A stretch of 64,000 bases of DNA from NCBI RefSeq assembly GCF_004135585.1, contig NZ_CP035501.1, positions 669,001 to 733,000 on the forward strand, in the 5' to 3' direction. Under the pieces are notes generated by a model. The model was not told the origin of the DNA, searched no databases, and saw only the letters and a list, made by a program, of their open reading frames with translations. Shown here one piece after another: positions 8,030-16,448 of this stretch. The position numbers and the translations under genes were made by a program. The DNA is from Sphingosinicella sp. BN140058 (GTDB taxonomy: Bacteria; Pseudomonadota; Alphaproteobacteria; Sphingomonadales; Sphingomonadaceae). How positions within the stretch are numbered: position 1 is the first letter of the stretch; every line of letters begins with the position of its first letter.

Positions 8030-8166
8030 GGTCCGGGAACCACCCGTTTCGGCTGTCGCGGTCGGGAGCCCGCGTCAGCGCGCGCTACGTCCGCTCTCGC
8101 CAGGCAGGCTGACGATGGCGCCGCCACCACCAGGACCAACGCGCTACAGCGCGGATCGGGCAAGCG
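8030..8166 (+). repeat. Dispersed ~140-bp cassette-type repeat, copy 11
   Basis: Starts GGTCCGGGAACCACCC with TTTCGGCTGTCGCGGTCGG, keeps ACGTCCGCTCTCGCCAGGCA and CTGACGATGGCGCC, and ends near CGCGGATCGGG. The GACCCATTCCGGACAT end is missing. No further copy was seen to the right of this point. Confidence 0.65.
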
Positions 8167-8420
8167 GCTCGCGCGAGTGCATCCACCACCTGCTCCATAG
8201 CCGACATTCGCCAGGACGGGGAGCAAGGTCTGCTAAGATCCCCCAAAGCAGTCATTCGCAGGGCGCACCGGGAATGACGGCTTCGGGGTATCAAAGCGGT
8301 CATTCGCCGCCACGGTCGGGAACGGCGGCTTTGTCCCAACACTAGCCGTTCCCACTCCCGCGCGCCGAGGCCTCCACGCTCTTCCACGCTTGGTAATCGT
8401 CGCCGTGTCACCTTGCGCCG

Positions 8421-8969
8421 ATGAGCAACGAGTCGCTTCTCGCGTCGAGCAATGCCGCTAGCCGCATCGCTTGGCTGGTTGATGCCGATAGCATTGCCCA
8501 TGCGAAGCTCGGCGCAATCGTCGGCGAATTGTCGCGCTAGGCCGTCGCCAACGTGCGGCGCGCCTATGGCGACTGGACCAACGCGCGCCTGAAGGGCTGG
8601 AAGGACAAGCTCCACTTGTACGCGATCCGGCCGATGCAGCAATTCAGCTATTCCGCAGGCAAGAACGCGACCGACATGGCGCTAGAGCGATTTGCAGTCA
8701 GACGGAACCATCTGGCGACTCGAAAATCGCGGTACAACAAAAGCCTAGAGCGTCGAGTGCAGTTCCTGGATCGCGCTTGACGCTCTAGTCATCGATGCGA
8801 TGAAATTGCTCTACACGCAGGAGTTCGACGCTTTTTGCATCGCGTCGAGCGATGCGGACTTCACCCTCCTGGTGATGCAGCTGCGGGCCAATGGACGCGC
8901 GGTTTACGGCTTCGGCGAGCGCAAGACGCCCGGGCCGTTCGTCAATGCCCTAACCAAGCCGGACTCGTA
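8421..8969 (+). pseudogene. Broken NYN-domain gene (copy of 11804-12631)
   Basis: The sequence from about 30 bases before the ATG at 8421 aligns closely with the intact gene at 11804. An in-frame TAG replaces a Tyr codon (around 8538, where the intact copy has CGCTATGGC), a 107-bp element interrupts the frame at 8682-8788, and similarity stops near 8950, after the codons for FVNA. The NYN core motifs remain readable around these lesions (for example ASSDADF). It is therefore a decayed duplicate that lost its C-terminal LOTUS-type domain. Confidence 0.85.
8682..8788. mobile_element. 107-bp CTAG-ended palindromic element (MITE-like)
   Basis: The insert starts CTAGAGCG and ends CGCTCTAG, a perfect inverted terminal repeat, and contains an internal CCTAGAGCGTCG. 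Comparison with the intact paralogue (12060-12080) shows exactly where it entered: GCGCTCGTCATT there, GCG-element-TCATC here. The ends can be read as AGCG/CGCT flanked by a CTAG target duplication, which would fit an IS5-group transposase acting in trans. Similar CTAGAGC-ended short repeats are common between genes of alphaproteobacteria. Confidence 0.75.
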
Positions 8970-9109
8970 ACAATAACGCGCACTGCCCCGTGGGCTGCGT
9001 CGGGGGCCCACCCCGGCCTGCGCCGACAGCCGCCCCCCAATCCGGGCGTGGCAATGTCGTTCGCACCGCTATAGGTGCGCCCCACGATTTCACGCATTCA
9101 GGCAGACGC

Positions 9110-9448
9110 ATGGCCCGCAAGCATTCGAAACATGGTCCCTACGAGGATCTGCACCCCAAGGCGGACGCTCCGGCGAAGGCGGTGCTCTGCTGGCTGTGCG
9201 GCCGGCCCACCGGCAAGACCATCATCTGGCACCATCCGGTCCCGAAGAGCCGGGGCGGAACGGATGTCGTCCCGATGCACGCAATCTGTCAGCAGACGCT
9301 GATTACGAATTTCACCAATTCCGAGCTGCAGCGGTATGGCCTGGACGTGGACGCGCTGCTGGCCAACCCCAATGTGCGCAAATTCGTCGCCTGGGTCGCC
9401 AACAAGGATCCGGATTTCACCGCGACGATTGCGAAGAAGCAGCGCTGA
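9110..9448 (+). CDS. HNH endonuclease family protein
   Basis: 112 residues. A CWLC zinc-binding pair (about residues 27-30) is followed by WHHPVPKSRGG, a typical HNH ββα-metal motif, and by a MHAICQQTL helix and a conserved ITNFTNSEL tail seen in small single-domain HNH proteins. It would be a metal-dependent nuclease or nuclease-derived protein acting on nucleic acid in the cytoplasm. A longer reading from a GTG at 8990 adds a low-quality extension, so the ATG at 9110 is preferred. It stands alone, close to accessory genes. Confidence 0.75.
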   Translation: MARKHSKHGPYEDLHPKADAPAKAVLCWLCGRPTGKTIIWHHPVPKSRGGTDVVPMHAICQQTLITNFTNSELQRYGLDVDALLANPNVRKFVAWVANKDPDFTATIAKKQR

Positions 9449-9490
9449 TCAGGCGGCGCTGACCGGGCTGGGCTGATCGGGCTGGGCTGA

Positions 9491-10438
9491 TCAGGCTGGG
9501 CCTTCCTCGCCCGCTCGATCGGCGCGCGGGCGGGTCTCGAAGAGGCTGAACAGGCCGACGCCGCCCAGCACGCACAGGGTGCCGACCGCCTCGGGCCAGC
9601 CGAACGGCTCGCCAAGCACCAGGATCGCCACGCCGATGGTCACGATCGGACTGATCGTCGAGACGATCGCGGTGCCCTGGGCGCCGATCCTGGCCGTTCC
9701 CGCCGACATCAGGAAGGCCGGAACGATCGTCGCGAACACCGCCAAAGCGAGGATCAGGGCCCAGGCCGGGCGCGGCGGACTGAGCGCCGCCGCCGGGTGC
9801 GTCAGCAGGAAGCCGAGCAACGCCGTCATCCCGGCCGCGCTCATCGCGATTGCGGTGAACAAGGATGCGCCGCACCGCATGATCACTTCACGTGCGAATA
9901 GCTGGTATAGGGCGAAGGAGGCGGCTGCGGCGGCCACGTAGCCGCCGCCCACCAGCATGGCCGCGTCCAGTCGTGCCGGCGCGCCCGCGAACATGACGAA
10001 CAGGCCGGCATAGCTCAGGCCGGCCCCGACCAGGGCATGCGCGCGAAGCGGATGGCCGAAGAGCAATCGCCCGAACAGGATCACCAGGAACGGGTAAGTG
10101 AACAGGATCAAACGCTCGGTCTGCGCCTCGAGCGTTTGCAGGCCCTGAAAGTCGAGCCACGACGAGATGTAGTAGCCGAGGATGCCGACGAGCATGGCGT
10201 GGCAGATCGTGCGGGCGTCCGGGCGCTTCTCCCGGTCCAGTCGCCGCCAGGTGTAGGCGCCGACCGCTGCGAATACCGGCACGGCCAAGAGCATGCGCAT
10301 CGCCAGCAGGCTGGTCGTGTCGATGCCGAACCGGTAGATGAGCTTGATCAGGACGCCCTTGATCGCGAACAGCATCGCGCCGGCCGCGGAAAATGCGAAG
10401 CCGGTGATGCGCCACGAAGGCGGGTGCTTCTCGATCAT
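9491..10438 (-). CDS. DMT superfamily transporter (EamA family)
   Basis: 315 residues with ten predicted membrane segments in two EamA halves (about 12-145 and 160-305). Family members export or exchange small metabolites across the inner membrane; the substrate cannot be told from sequence. The start MIEKHPPSWR is preferred over an ATG 54 bases upstream because the extra residues are Arg/His-rich and unlike the family. A GGGCTGGGCTGATC tandem repeat lies between its stop and the HNH gene. Confidence 0.85.
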   Translation of the reverse strand: MIEKHPPSWRITGFAFSAAGAMLFAIKGVLIKLIYRFGIDTTSLLAMRMLLAVPVFAAVGAYTWRRLDREKRPDARTICHAMLVGILGYYISSWLDFQGLQTLEAQTERLILFTYPFLVILFGRLLFGHPLRAHALVGAGLSYAGLFVMFAGAPARLDAAMLVGGGYVAAAAASFALYQLFAREVIMRCGASLFTAIAMSAAGMTALLGFLLTHPAAALSPPRPAWALILALAVFATIVPAFLMSAGTARIGAQGTAIVSTISPIVTIGVAILVLGEPFGWPEAVGTLCVLGGVGLFSLFETRPRADRAGEEGPA

Positions 10439-10769
10439 GCCGAACAAATCCGCCTCGCGATGCCCGCGTGGGAAGGGTGCGGCGCGACGCACTCATAACG
10501 TCGGCTGCCGCCGATCCCAGACCGGAATTCGAGTTCGAGATCCCGAAGGGCCGAGCGGACGTTCGCTCGTACGGCAGGTCATTCTCTCTCACCCATCGTT
10601 ACGCAAAGTGAAATGGTGAAATGCCTTCAGGCCCCATTCTCCATTGCGGCGCATCGCCGCACAGTAACGCTGCACACCGGGAACAGCGCCTGCGGCCCGC
10701 CACCCTGCCGATCGATCCGCGAGGAAGACGGCTGCCTCACCCCTTGCCGATGACCCCAGGAGAAACATC
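10439..10769. other. Intergenic stretch without recognised features
   Basis: About 330 bases between divergent genes for the DMT transporter and the DUF1348 protein. No protein-like reading frame, repeat copy or hairpin with a T-tract was seen; promoters for both flanking genes are presumably here. An AGGAG ribosome-binding site sits at its right end before 10770. Confidence 0.4.
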
Positions 10770-11234
10770 ATGGTCCGCCCTCCCCTGCCGCCCTTCACCC
10801 GCGGAAGCGCGATCGAGAAGGTCCGCCTCGCCGAGGACGGATGGAACGGCCGCGATCCGGCCAAAGTCGCGCTCGCCTACACGGTGGATACGCGCTGGCG
10901 CAATCGCGTCGAGTTCGTCACCAGCCGCGACGAAGCGCAAGCCTTCCTGACCCGCAAGTGGAACAAAGAGCTGGACTACCGCCTGATCAAGGAGCTCTGG
11001 GCCTTCACCGGCGCCCGCATCGCCGTTCGCTACGCCTATGAATATCGCGACGACAGCGGCCACTGGTTCCGCGCCTACGGCAATGAGAATTGGGAATTCG
11101 CCGATGACGGGCTGATGTCCCACCGCCACGCGAGCATCAACGAGCATCCGATCCGCAAGGAGGATCGCCAATTCCGATGGCCCCTCGGCCGACGTCCGGA
11201 CGATCATCCGGGCCTCAGCGCCTTCGGCTTCTAG
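10770..11234 (+). CDS. DUF1348 (NTF2-like) protein
   Basis: 154 residues. The order [15 protein letters not shown], then [20 protein letters not shown], then [19 protein letters not shown] and [12 protein letters not shown] is that of the DUF1348 branch of nuclear transport factor 2-like proteins, a cone-shaped fold with no assigned enzyme activity. Length is that of the complete family. CCAGGAG precedes the ATG by seven bases. Confidence 0.9.
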   Translation: MVRPPLPPFTRGSAIEKVRLAEDGWNGRDPAKVALAYTVDTRWRNRVEFVTSRDEAQAFLTRKWNKELDYRLIKELWAFTGARIAVRYAYEYRDDSGHWFRAYGNENWEFADDGLMSHRHASINEHPIRKEDRQFRWPLGRRPDDHPGLSAFGF

Positions 11235-11803
11235 GCCCGCGAAGCCGTGATCCGTGTCGGACCCTGCGGCTCCGCTGCCGAGATGGACGCCGCACAAGGC
11301 GGGTCGTTTCGCCCCGGCCAGGCAGCGGGTCGAACACCCGCCCGCTCGAGCATCATGGTTCGGATCAGGTACGGCCCTTTCGAGCCTCCGCCGCCGGCTC
11401 TCGCGTCCGAGCTCGAAGAACCAATCGGCCGATTATCACGGTGAGCTGCTTCGTCGGACATCGGCCCATCATGCGGAGATGCTGATGCGCCTGATGTGAT
11501 CAAAGGGGGATCCGGTTACGGGATCATTGGCCAGGTGCACCTGGACACATCAGCCCGGATGCACCTGTTGCAGGGCCTTGAGCGCCGCGCGTGTTCTGTC
11601 CCATGCGTCGAGCTTGAACACGAGGTTGGCCGCAGACTGTCCGCCATGGCTCGCGCCCCTGCCATCTGCCGGAAGTCACGAATCTTCGAAGGGTTGAAGC
11701 GCGTCCGCCGCGGATTTGCTGGGCAGCGTCCGCGCGGCACCGGCCCCCTGCCCCTCCAAGCTCGTTCGCGCTTTGGTAACCGACACCATGTCACCTTGCG
11801 CCG
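11235..11803. other. Intergenic stretch with a decayed coding remnant
   Basis: No intact gene. On the minus strand, bases 11550 to about 11676 read GGQSAANLVFKLDAWDRTRA and then AALKALQQVHPG before a TGA. This is strongly protein-like, but an upstream TGA and the lack of a start codon make it a fragment, perhaps of a larger lost gene. The last 30 bases before 11804 are duplicated upstream of the pseudogene at 8421. Confidence 0.4.
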
Positions 11804-12631
11804 ATGAGCAAGGACTCACTTCCCGCGCCGGGCGAAGCCGCCGCCCGCATCGCTTTGCTGGTCCATGCCGACAACATCTCCCATGCGAAGCTCGGCGCGA
11901 TCGTCGGCGAATTGTCGCGCTATGGCGTCGCCAACGTGCGGCGGGCCTATGGCGACTGGACGCATGCGACCTTGAAGGGCTGGAAGGACAAGCTCCATCT
12001 GTTCGCGATCAGGCCGATGCAGCAATTCAGCTATTCGGCCGGCAAGAACGCGACCGACATGGCGCTCGTCATTGATGCGATGGAATTGCTCTACACCCAG
12101 AATCTCGACGCCTTCTGCATCGCGTCGAGCGATGCGGACTTCACCCCCTTGGTGATGCAGCTCCGGGCCAACGGCCGCGCCGTTTACGGCTTCGGCGAGC
12201 GCAAGACGCCCGAGCCGTTCGTCAACGCCTGCACCAGCTTCCTCTATCTCGACAGCCTCACGGAGCCGGAGGCCCCTTCGTCGGCCGAAACCAAGACGAC
12301 CGCCGCGAAGCGGGCGAACGGCGCCGAACGAAAGATCGAACCGAAGACGGCGGCAGAGAACCAATGGAAGCTCGCCTGCGACACCAGGCTGGTGACCGCC
12401 CTGCGCGGCGGCGTGGAGGCGAATTCGCGCGAAGACGGATGGGCGCCTTTGTCCTCCACCGGCAGCGCGGTCCAGCGGCAGGCCTCGATCGACCCGCGCA
12501 ACTACGGCGTGAAAGGCTTTCGAGCCTTGTTCGAGACGACCGGCCTATTCGACATCGTCAAAGCCGAGACTGGCCATCTCTTTATTGCCGACAAGCGCAA
12601 CAAGGCACGCGCCGCACATCCTGCAGCATGA
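11804..12631 (+). CDS. NYN domain protein with C-terminal LOTUS/OST-HTH domain (LabA/DUF88 type)
   Basis: 275 residues. The N-terminal NYN domain (about 14-150) has the acidic residues of a PIN-like nuclease: D23 in HADN, D85 in NATDMAL, D91, and D110/D112 in SSDADF. A charged Ala/Glu/Lys linker (160-190) leads to a winged-helix OST-HTH/LOTUS-like domain (about 195-270) ending in LFIADKR. Such proteins are thought to bind and cut RNA, with the LOTUS domain giving RNA binding. A broken copy lies 3.4 kb upstream. Confidence 0.85.
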   Translation: MSKDSLPAPGEAAARIALLVHADNISHAKLGAIVGELSRYGVANVRRAYGDWTHATLKGWKDKLHLFAIRPMQQFSYSAGKNATDMALVIDAMELLYTQNLDAFCIASSDADFTPLVMQLRANGRAVYGFGERKTPEPFVNACTSFLYLDSLTEPEAPSSAETKTTAAKRANGAERKIEPKTAAENQWKLACDTRLVTALRGGVEANSREDGWAPLSSTGSAVQRQASIDPRNYGVKGFRALFETTGLFDIVKAETGHLFIADKRNKARAAHPAA

Positions 12632-13232
12632 ACGACCAAGCGCCGCTGCACACCGCCGCCCGCGACAGCTAAGCCGGGCATCCTTGGCGAGCATCGCGTT
12701 CTTCGCGGCTTCGCGTCCAAAGGCTGCCAAAGCAGCACGCGCGGCGGTCAGCGGAATATCCCCAACGGCAACCCCTTACTCGCGGAACGGCAGATCGCCG
12801 GCGGCGCTTCACCCCAGGGCGCCGTGCTTTCAGCCGAAGCTCCGTCTTCAGGCGAAGCCGCGAAGAGCGCGAAGCCGTCACGAGCGTCTGCAAAGTAGCC
12901 GGCCATTCCACCTCTCGCCTTCCCGCCCCGAGCCTGCCGATCCCGCCTTGAGGCTCTCCTGAGCTCGTTCGCGAGCTTCGCCGAAGGGGGCGCCCTTCGC
13001 GGCTTCGCGGCTTTGCGTGCCAATCCTGCCTGACCGTCCCCCCCTGCAGAGGAGAGGAGAGGAGAGGCGACCCGCCCCACCCCATCGAAATGCGCGGATC
13101 TCTTCAGTCGAATGTTGCGCTTAACGCAAGAAACAAGTTGATGCTGATGCGCCTTCGTGGTAGGAACATACAGGGAACGGGAGCACTCCAGGGGCGACGC
13201 TGCCCCGCGCTCTTCTGCCCAAGGAGATCGCC
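12632..13232. other. 600-bp intergenic stretch with GCGAAGCCGCGAAG-type repeats
   Basis: No convincing gene. Variants of a GCGAAGCCGCGAAG word occur three times (near 12705, 12853 and 13000, partly inverted), a type of low-complexity intergenic repeat common in sphingomonads. A short GGAGA tandem repeat is at about 13050-13067. The AAGGAGAT at the right end is the ribosome-binding site of the next gene. Confidence 0.4.
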
Positions 13233-14279
13233 ATGCCGGATCCCGCCGCCGCTTCTGCCCGCGCCGCCACCGGCCGGTTCCTCCCCGGCCGCAGCGGCAA
13301 TCCGGCCGGGCGGCCGCGCGGCGCCCGCAACAAGGCGTCGCGTCTGATCGAGCTGCTGGACGACGGCGAGGAAGCGGCGATCGCGCGGGCGGTGATCGAT
13401 CGTGCGCTCGCGGGAGAATGGCCCGCGCTGCGCGCCTGCTTCACCCGCCTGATGCCGCCGGCCAGATCGGCGCCGATCGAGATCGACCTCCCCGCCACCG
13501 CAACGCCGGCGGATGTGGCGGAGGCGGGCTCCGCGGTGATCGCGGCGATGGCCGCCGGCGAGATCACCTTGCGGGAGGCGGAGCAGGCGATGAAGGTGCT
13601 CGTCGCCCACTCCAGGCTGATCGATGCCTGCGACCATGCCGCGCCCGCCGCTCGTGGAGCCGTTGAGGACGGCGGTTGCGGGAGCGCCGCGACGGCCGTC
13701 GCGCGAGCCTCGTCTGCCGCGCCAACCGCGCCGATGGCTCCGGTCGTGACGATGTCCGAGCAAGAATGCCTGATCGACACGTGCCCGGCGCGCCCGGTGC
13801 CGCAATCGCCCGCGCCTGCTCCGGCGCCGGAGCCAGGTCCCGCGCCTGCCTGTATTCCGCCTGTTCTTACGGCCACGAACGCGCCGATTTCCGAACAAGG
13901 ATTCTACGGCGACGCGATCCCGGCGCGGCCGGTGCCGGGAGTGCCTGCGCCCGCGCCATCGCCCGCGCCGGATCCAGCGCCCGCCTGTATTTCACCTGTT
14001 ATTACGGCGGCCAACCCGCCTTCGGCCAAGTCGCGATCGATCTGCCATCCGGGCAAGGGCTTCCCACCTCCGGCCGCCCCGGCGCAGCGTCGAAGCCTGC
14101 TCGGCAAAGCGGCCGCCCACCCGCGCGCCACGCTGCTGGCGAGCGCCGCATTCGACCAGGCGTGTACCATCAGACATGCCGCCCGGCTGGCGGATGGCCG
14201 TCTTTCCGTCCCGCCGCCGCCTGCGGATCGCGCGCATTGCTGGAGCCACCATCGCGCTACGGCTCCTTCCTTTTCGTGA
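13233..14279 (+). CDS. DUF5681 domain protein with Pro/Ala-rich tail
   Basis: 348 residues. Residues 10-50, with GRSGNPAGRPRGARNKA, are the signature of DUF5681, a small domain found near phage terminase-like genes and in mobile DNA; helical sequence follows to about 140. From residue 175 the protein becomes Pro/Ala-rich and carries two imperfect copies of an about 45-residue unit (ARPVP, PAPAP, PAPACI, PV and TA in each). The start has a strong AAGGAGAT site six bases upstream. The tail beyond 150 may be translated junk or a genuine disordered region. Confidence 0.65.
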   Translation: MPDPAAASARAATGRFLPGRSGNPAGRPRGARNKASRLIELLDDGEEAAIARAVIDRALAGEWPALRACFTRLMPPARSAPIEIDLPATATPADVAEAGSAVIAAMAAGEITLREAEQAMKVLVAHSRLIDACDHAAPAARGAVEDGGCGSAATAVARASSAAPTAPMAPVVTMSEQECLIDTCPARPVPQSPAPAPAPEPGPAPACIPPVLTATNAPISEQGFYGDAIPARPVPGVPAPAPSPAPDPAPACISPVITAANPPSAKSRSICHPGKGFPPPAAPAQRRSLLGKAAAHPRATLLASAAFDQACTIRHAARLADGRLSVPPPPADRAHCWSHHRATAPSFS

Positions 14280-14592
14280 CGCGGTCCAGGTCCACCATCC
14301 GGACCTGAAGGCGCGCCACTTCCCCTCCTCTGCCACGGGGCATTGCCCTTCCTTGAAGGCAGAGGTCCAGCAACGAACAGGAACGGCCCGCGCGGCCGCC
14401 CTGCGATCCGGTGCGCACGCGAGGCGCGGCGTTCCCGGATCCAGGGCGGCCGCCGCGAAAGCCCTTCGCTTTGCGCACCGCAGCACGGCCAAACACGCGT
14501 TCCGGCCGAATTCGACCGTGAAAATCGACCGAATTTACGGTCAATACGGTGGCGCCCACCGCCCGAACGCTGCTGCGCCGCAACCAAGCCGG

Positions 14593-14612
14593 GGAGCGGC
14601 GCAAGCCGCTCC
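14593..14612 (-). terminator. Hairpin downstream of glmS
   Basis: A perfect 8-bp stem (GGAGCGGC/GCCGCTCC) with a four-base loop lies 5 bases beyond the glmS stop codon on the minus strand. There is no strong T-run after it, so it may be a weak terminator or an mRNA 3'-end stabiliser. Confidence 0.4.
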
Positions 14613-14617
14613 GGATT

Positions 14618-16444
14618 TCACTCCACCGTGACGCTCTTCGCCAGATTGCGCGGCTGGTCGACGTCGGTGCCCTTGGCGACGGCGACATGGTAGGCGAGCA
14701 GCTGCACCGGGATCGCATAGGTCAGCGGCACGATCAGCGGATGCACCCTGGGCATCTCGATCGTCGCCAGCAGGCGGTCGTCGGCCGCGGCGGCCAGGCC
14801 TTCGGCGTCGGAGATCAGGACAACCTTGCCGCCGCGGGCCTGGACCTCCTGCATGTTCGAGACCGTCTTCTCGAACAGGGGCCCCGACGGCGCTATCACG
14901 ATCACCGGGACATGCTCGTCGATGAGGGCGATCGGGCCGTGCTTCATCTCGCCCGCGGCATAGCCTTCGGCGTGGATGTAGCTGATCTCCTTCAGCTTCA
15001 ACGCTCCTTCCATCGCCATCGGGTAATCCGGGCCGCGGCCGAGATACAGGACATCGCGGGCGCGGGCGATCAAGGGTGCCATCTTCTCGATGTCGCCGTC
15101 ATGGGCGAGCGCGGCATTCATCGCCGCCGGCGCTTCGGACAGATGGGCGACGATCTCGCGCTCCTCCGCCTCGGTCAGCCGGCCCTTGTCGCGGGCGACC
15201 TTGGCGGCGAGCGCGGCGAGCACCGCCAGCTGGCAGGTGAACGCTTTCGTGGACGCGACACCGATCTCCGGGCCGGCACGGGTGGGGAGGAGGAGGTCTG
15301 CCTCGCGCGCCATCGAGCTGGTCGGCACGTTGACCACCACCGCGATCCTTTGCCCCTCCGAACGGGCGTGGCGCAGCGCCGCCAGGGTGTCGGCGGTCTC
15401 GCCCGACTGCGAGATGAACAAGGCGAGCCCGCCCGCCTCGAGCACCGGCTGCCGGTAGCGGAATTCGGACGCGATATCGAGCTCGACCGGCACCCGGGCG
15501 AATTGCTCGAGCCAATATTTGGCGACCATGCCGGCGTAGAAGGAGGTGCCGCAGGCAACGATGGTGATCCGCGGCACGTCGGCGAAGCTGAAGTCCATGT
15601 CGGGCAGGGCGACCTGCTGCTCGTAGGAGCGCAGATAGGATTGCAGCGTCTGCGCGACGACGAGCGGCTGCTCGAAAATCTCCTTCTGCATGTAGTGGCG
15701 GTGATTGCCCTTCTCGATCCGCGCCGACGAGGCGCCGGAGTGGACGATGGGGCGCTCCACCCGATTGTTGTCGCGGTCGTAGATATCGGCGCCATCGCGG
15801 CCGATCACCGTCCAGTCGCCCTCGTCCAGATAGGCGATACGCTGGGTGAGCGCGGCGAGCGCGAGCGCGTCGGAGCCCAGATAGGTCTCGCCTTCGCCAT
15901 AGCCGAGCGTCAGCGGCGCGCCCATGCGGGCGCCGATCAAAATGCCGGGAAAGTCGCGGAACAGGATGGTGATCGCGAACGCGCCGTGCAGCTGCGGCAG
16001 CACCGCCGCGACGGCGTCGCGGGGTTCCTTGCCCCGCTTCAATTCGCGGTCGACGAGATGGGCGACGACCTCGCTGTCGGTCTCCGACTGGAAGACGCGG
16101 CCTTCCGCCTGCATCTCCTCGCGCAACGGGCGGAAATTCTCGATGATGCCGTTGTGGACGAGGGCGACGCCGTCGACGATGTGCGGATGGGCGTTGCCGA
16201 CGGTCGGCGCGCCGTGGGTCGCCCAGCGCGTATGGGCGATGCCGACCTCGCCCGGCAGCGGCTCGTCGGCAAGCACCGCGGCGAGATTGTCGAGCTTGCC
16301 CTCGGCGCGGCGGCGTTCGAGCCGGCCGTCGACCAGGGTGCAGAGGCCGGCGCTGTCATAGCCGCGATATTCGAGCCGCCTCAGTCCGTCCATCAGCCGC
16401 GGCGTCACCGCGCTCCTGCCGACGATCCCGATAATTCCGCACAT
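14618..16444 (-). CDS. glmS: Glutamine--fructose-6-phosphate aminotransferase
   Basis: 608 residues, the normal family length. It makes glucosamine-6-phosphate from fructose-6-phosphate and glutamine, the first step towards UDP-GlcNAc for peptidoglycan and LPS. The start is fixed by MCGIIG, where Cys2 is the glutaminase nucleophile; the glutaminase half (1-230) contains RWATHGAPTVGNAHPH. Two SIS domains follow (about 285-430 and 455-590) with SQSGETADT and the C-terminal KSVTVE. It lies 4 bases behind glmU, so both steps are co-transcribed. No glmS ribozyme-like region is present. Confidence 0.97.
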   Translation of the reverse strand: MCGIIGIVGRSAVTPRLMDGLRRLEYRGYDSAGLCTLVDGRLERRRAEGKLDNLAAVLADEPLPGEVGIAHTRWATHGAPTVGNAHPHIVDGVALVHNGIIENFRPLREEMQAEGRVFQSETDSEVVAHLVDRELKRGKEPRDAVAAVLPQLHGAFAITILFRDFPGILIGARMGAPLTLGYGEGETYLGSDALALAALTQRIAYLDEGDWTVIGRDGADIYDRDNNRVERPIVHSGASSARIEKGNHRHYMQKEIFEQPLVVAQTLQSYLRSYEQQVALPDMDFSFADVPRITIVACGTSFYAGMVAKYWLEQFARVPVELDIASEFRYRQPVLEAGGLALFISQSGETADTLAALRHARSEGQRIAVVVNVPTSSMAREADLLLPTRAGPEIGVASTKAFTCQLAVLAALAAKVARDKGRLTEAEEREIVAHLSEAPAAMNAALAHDGDIEKMAPLIARARDVLYLGRGPDYPMAMEGALKLKEISYIHAEGYAAGEMKHGPIALIDEHVPVIVIAPSGPLFEKTVSNMQEVQARGGKVVLISDAEGLAAAADDRLLATIEMPRVHPLIVPLTYAIPVQLLAYHVAVAKGTDVDQPRNLAKSVTVE

Positions 16445-16448
16445 GTCT

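Noticed and set aside
9460..9500. Short tandem repeat of GGGCTGGGCTGATC
   Set aside because: Only two to three copies between convergent genes; it is likely simple slippage and has no clear hairpin or T-run.
8970..14300. Prophage or genomic island
   Set aside because: HNH and DUF5681 proteins are often phage-linked, but there is no integrase, capsid, portal, tail or large terminase gene, and no attachment-site repeat flanking a tRNA.
14509..14550. Imperfect inverted repeat around GACCGTGAAAATC and GAATTTACGGTC
   Set aside because: Arms are mismatched and there is no gene start nearby; not strong enough to call an operator or terminator.
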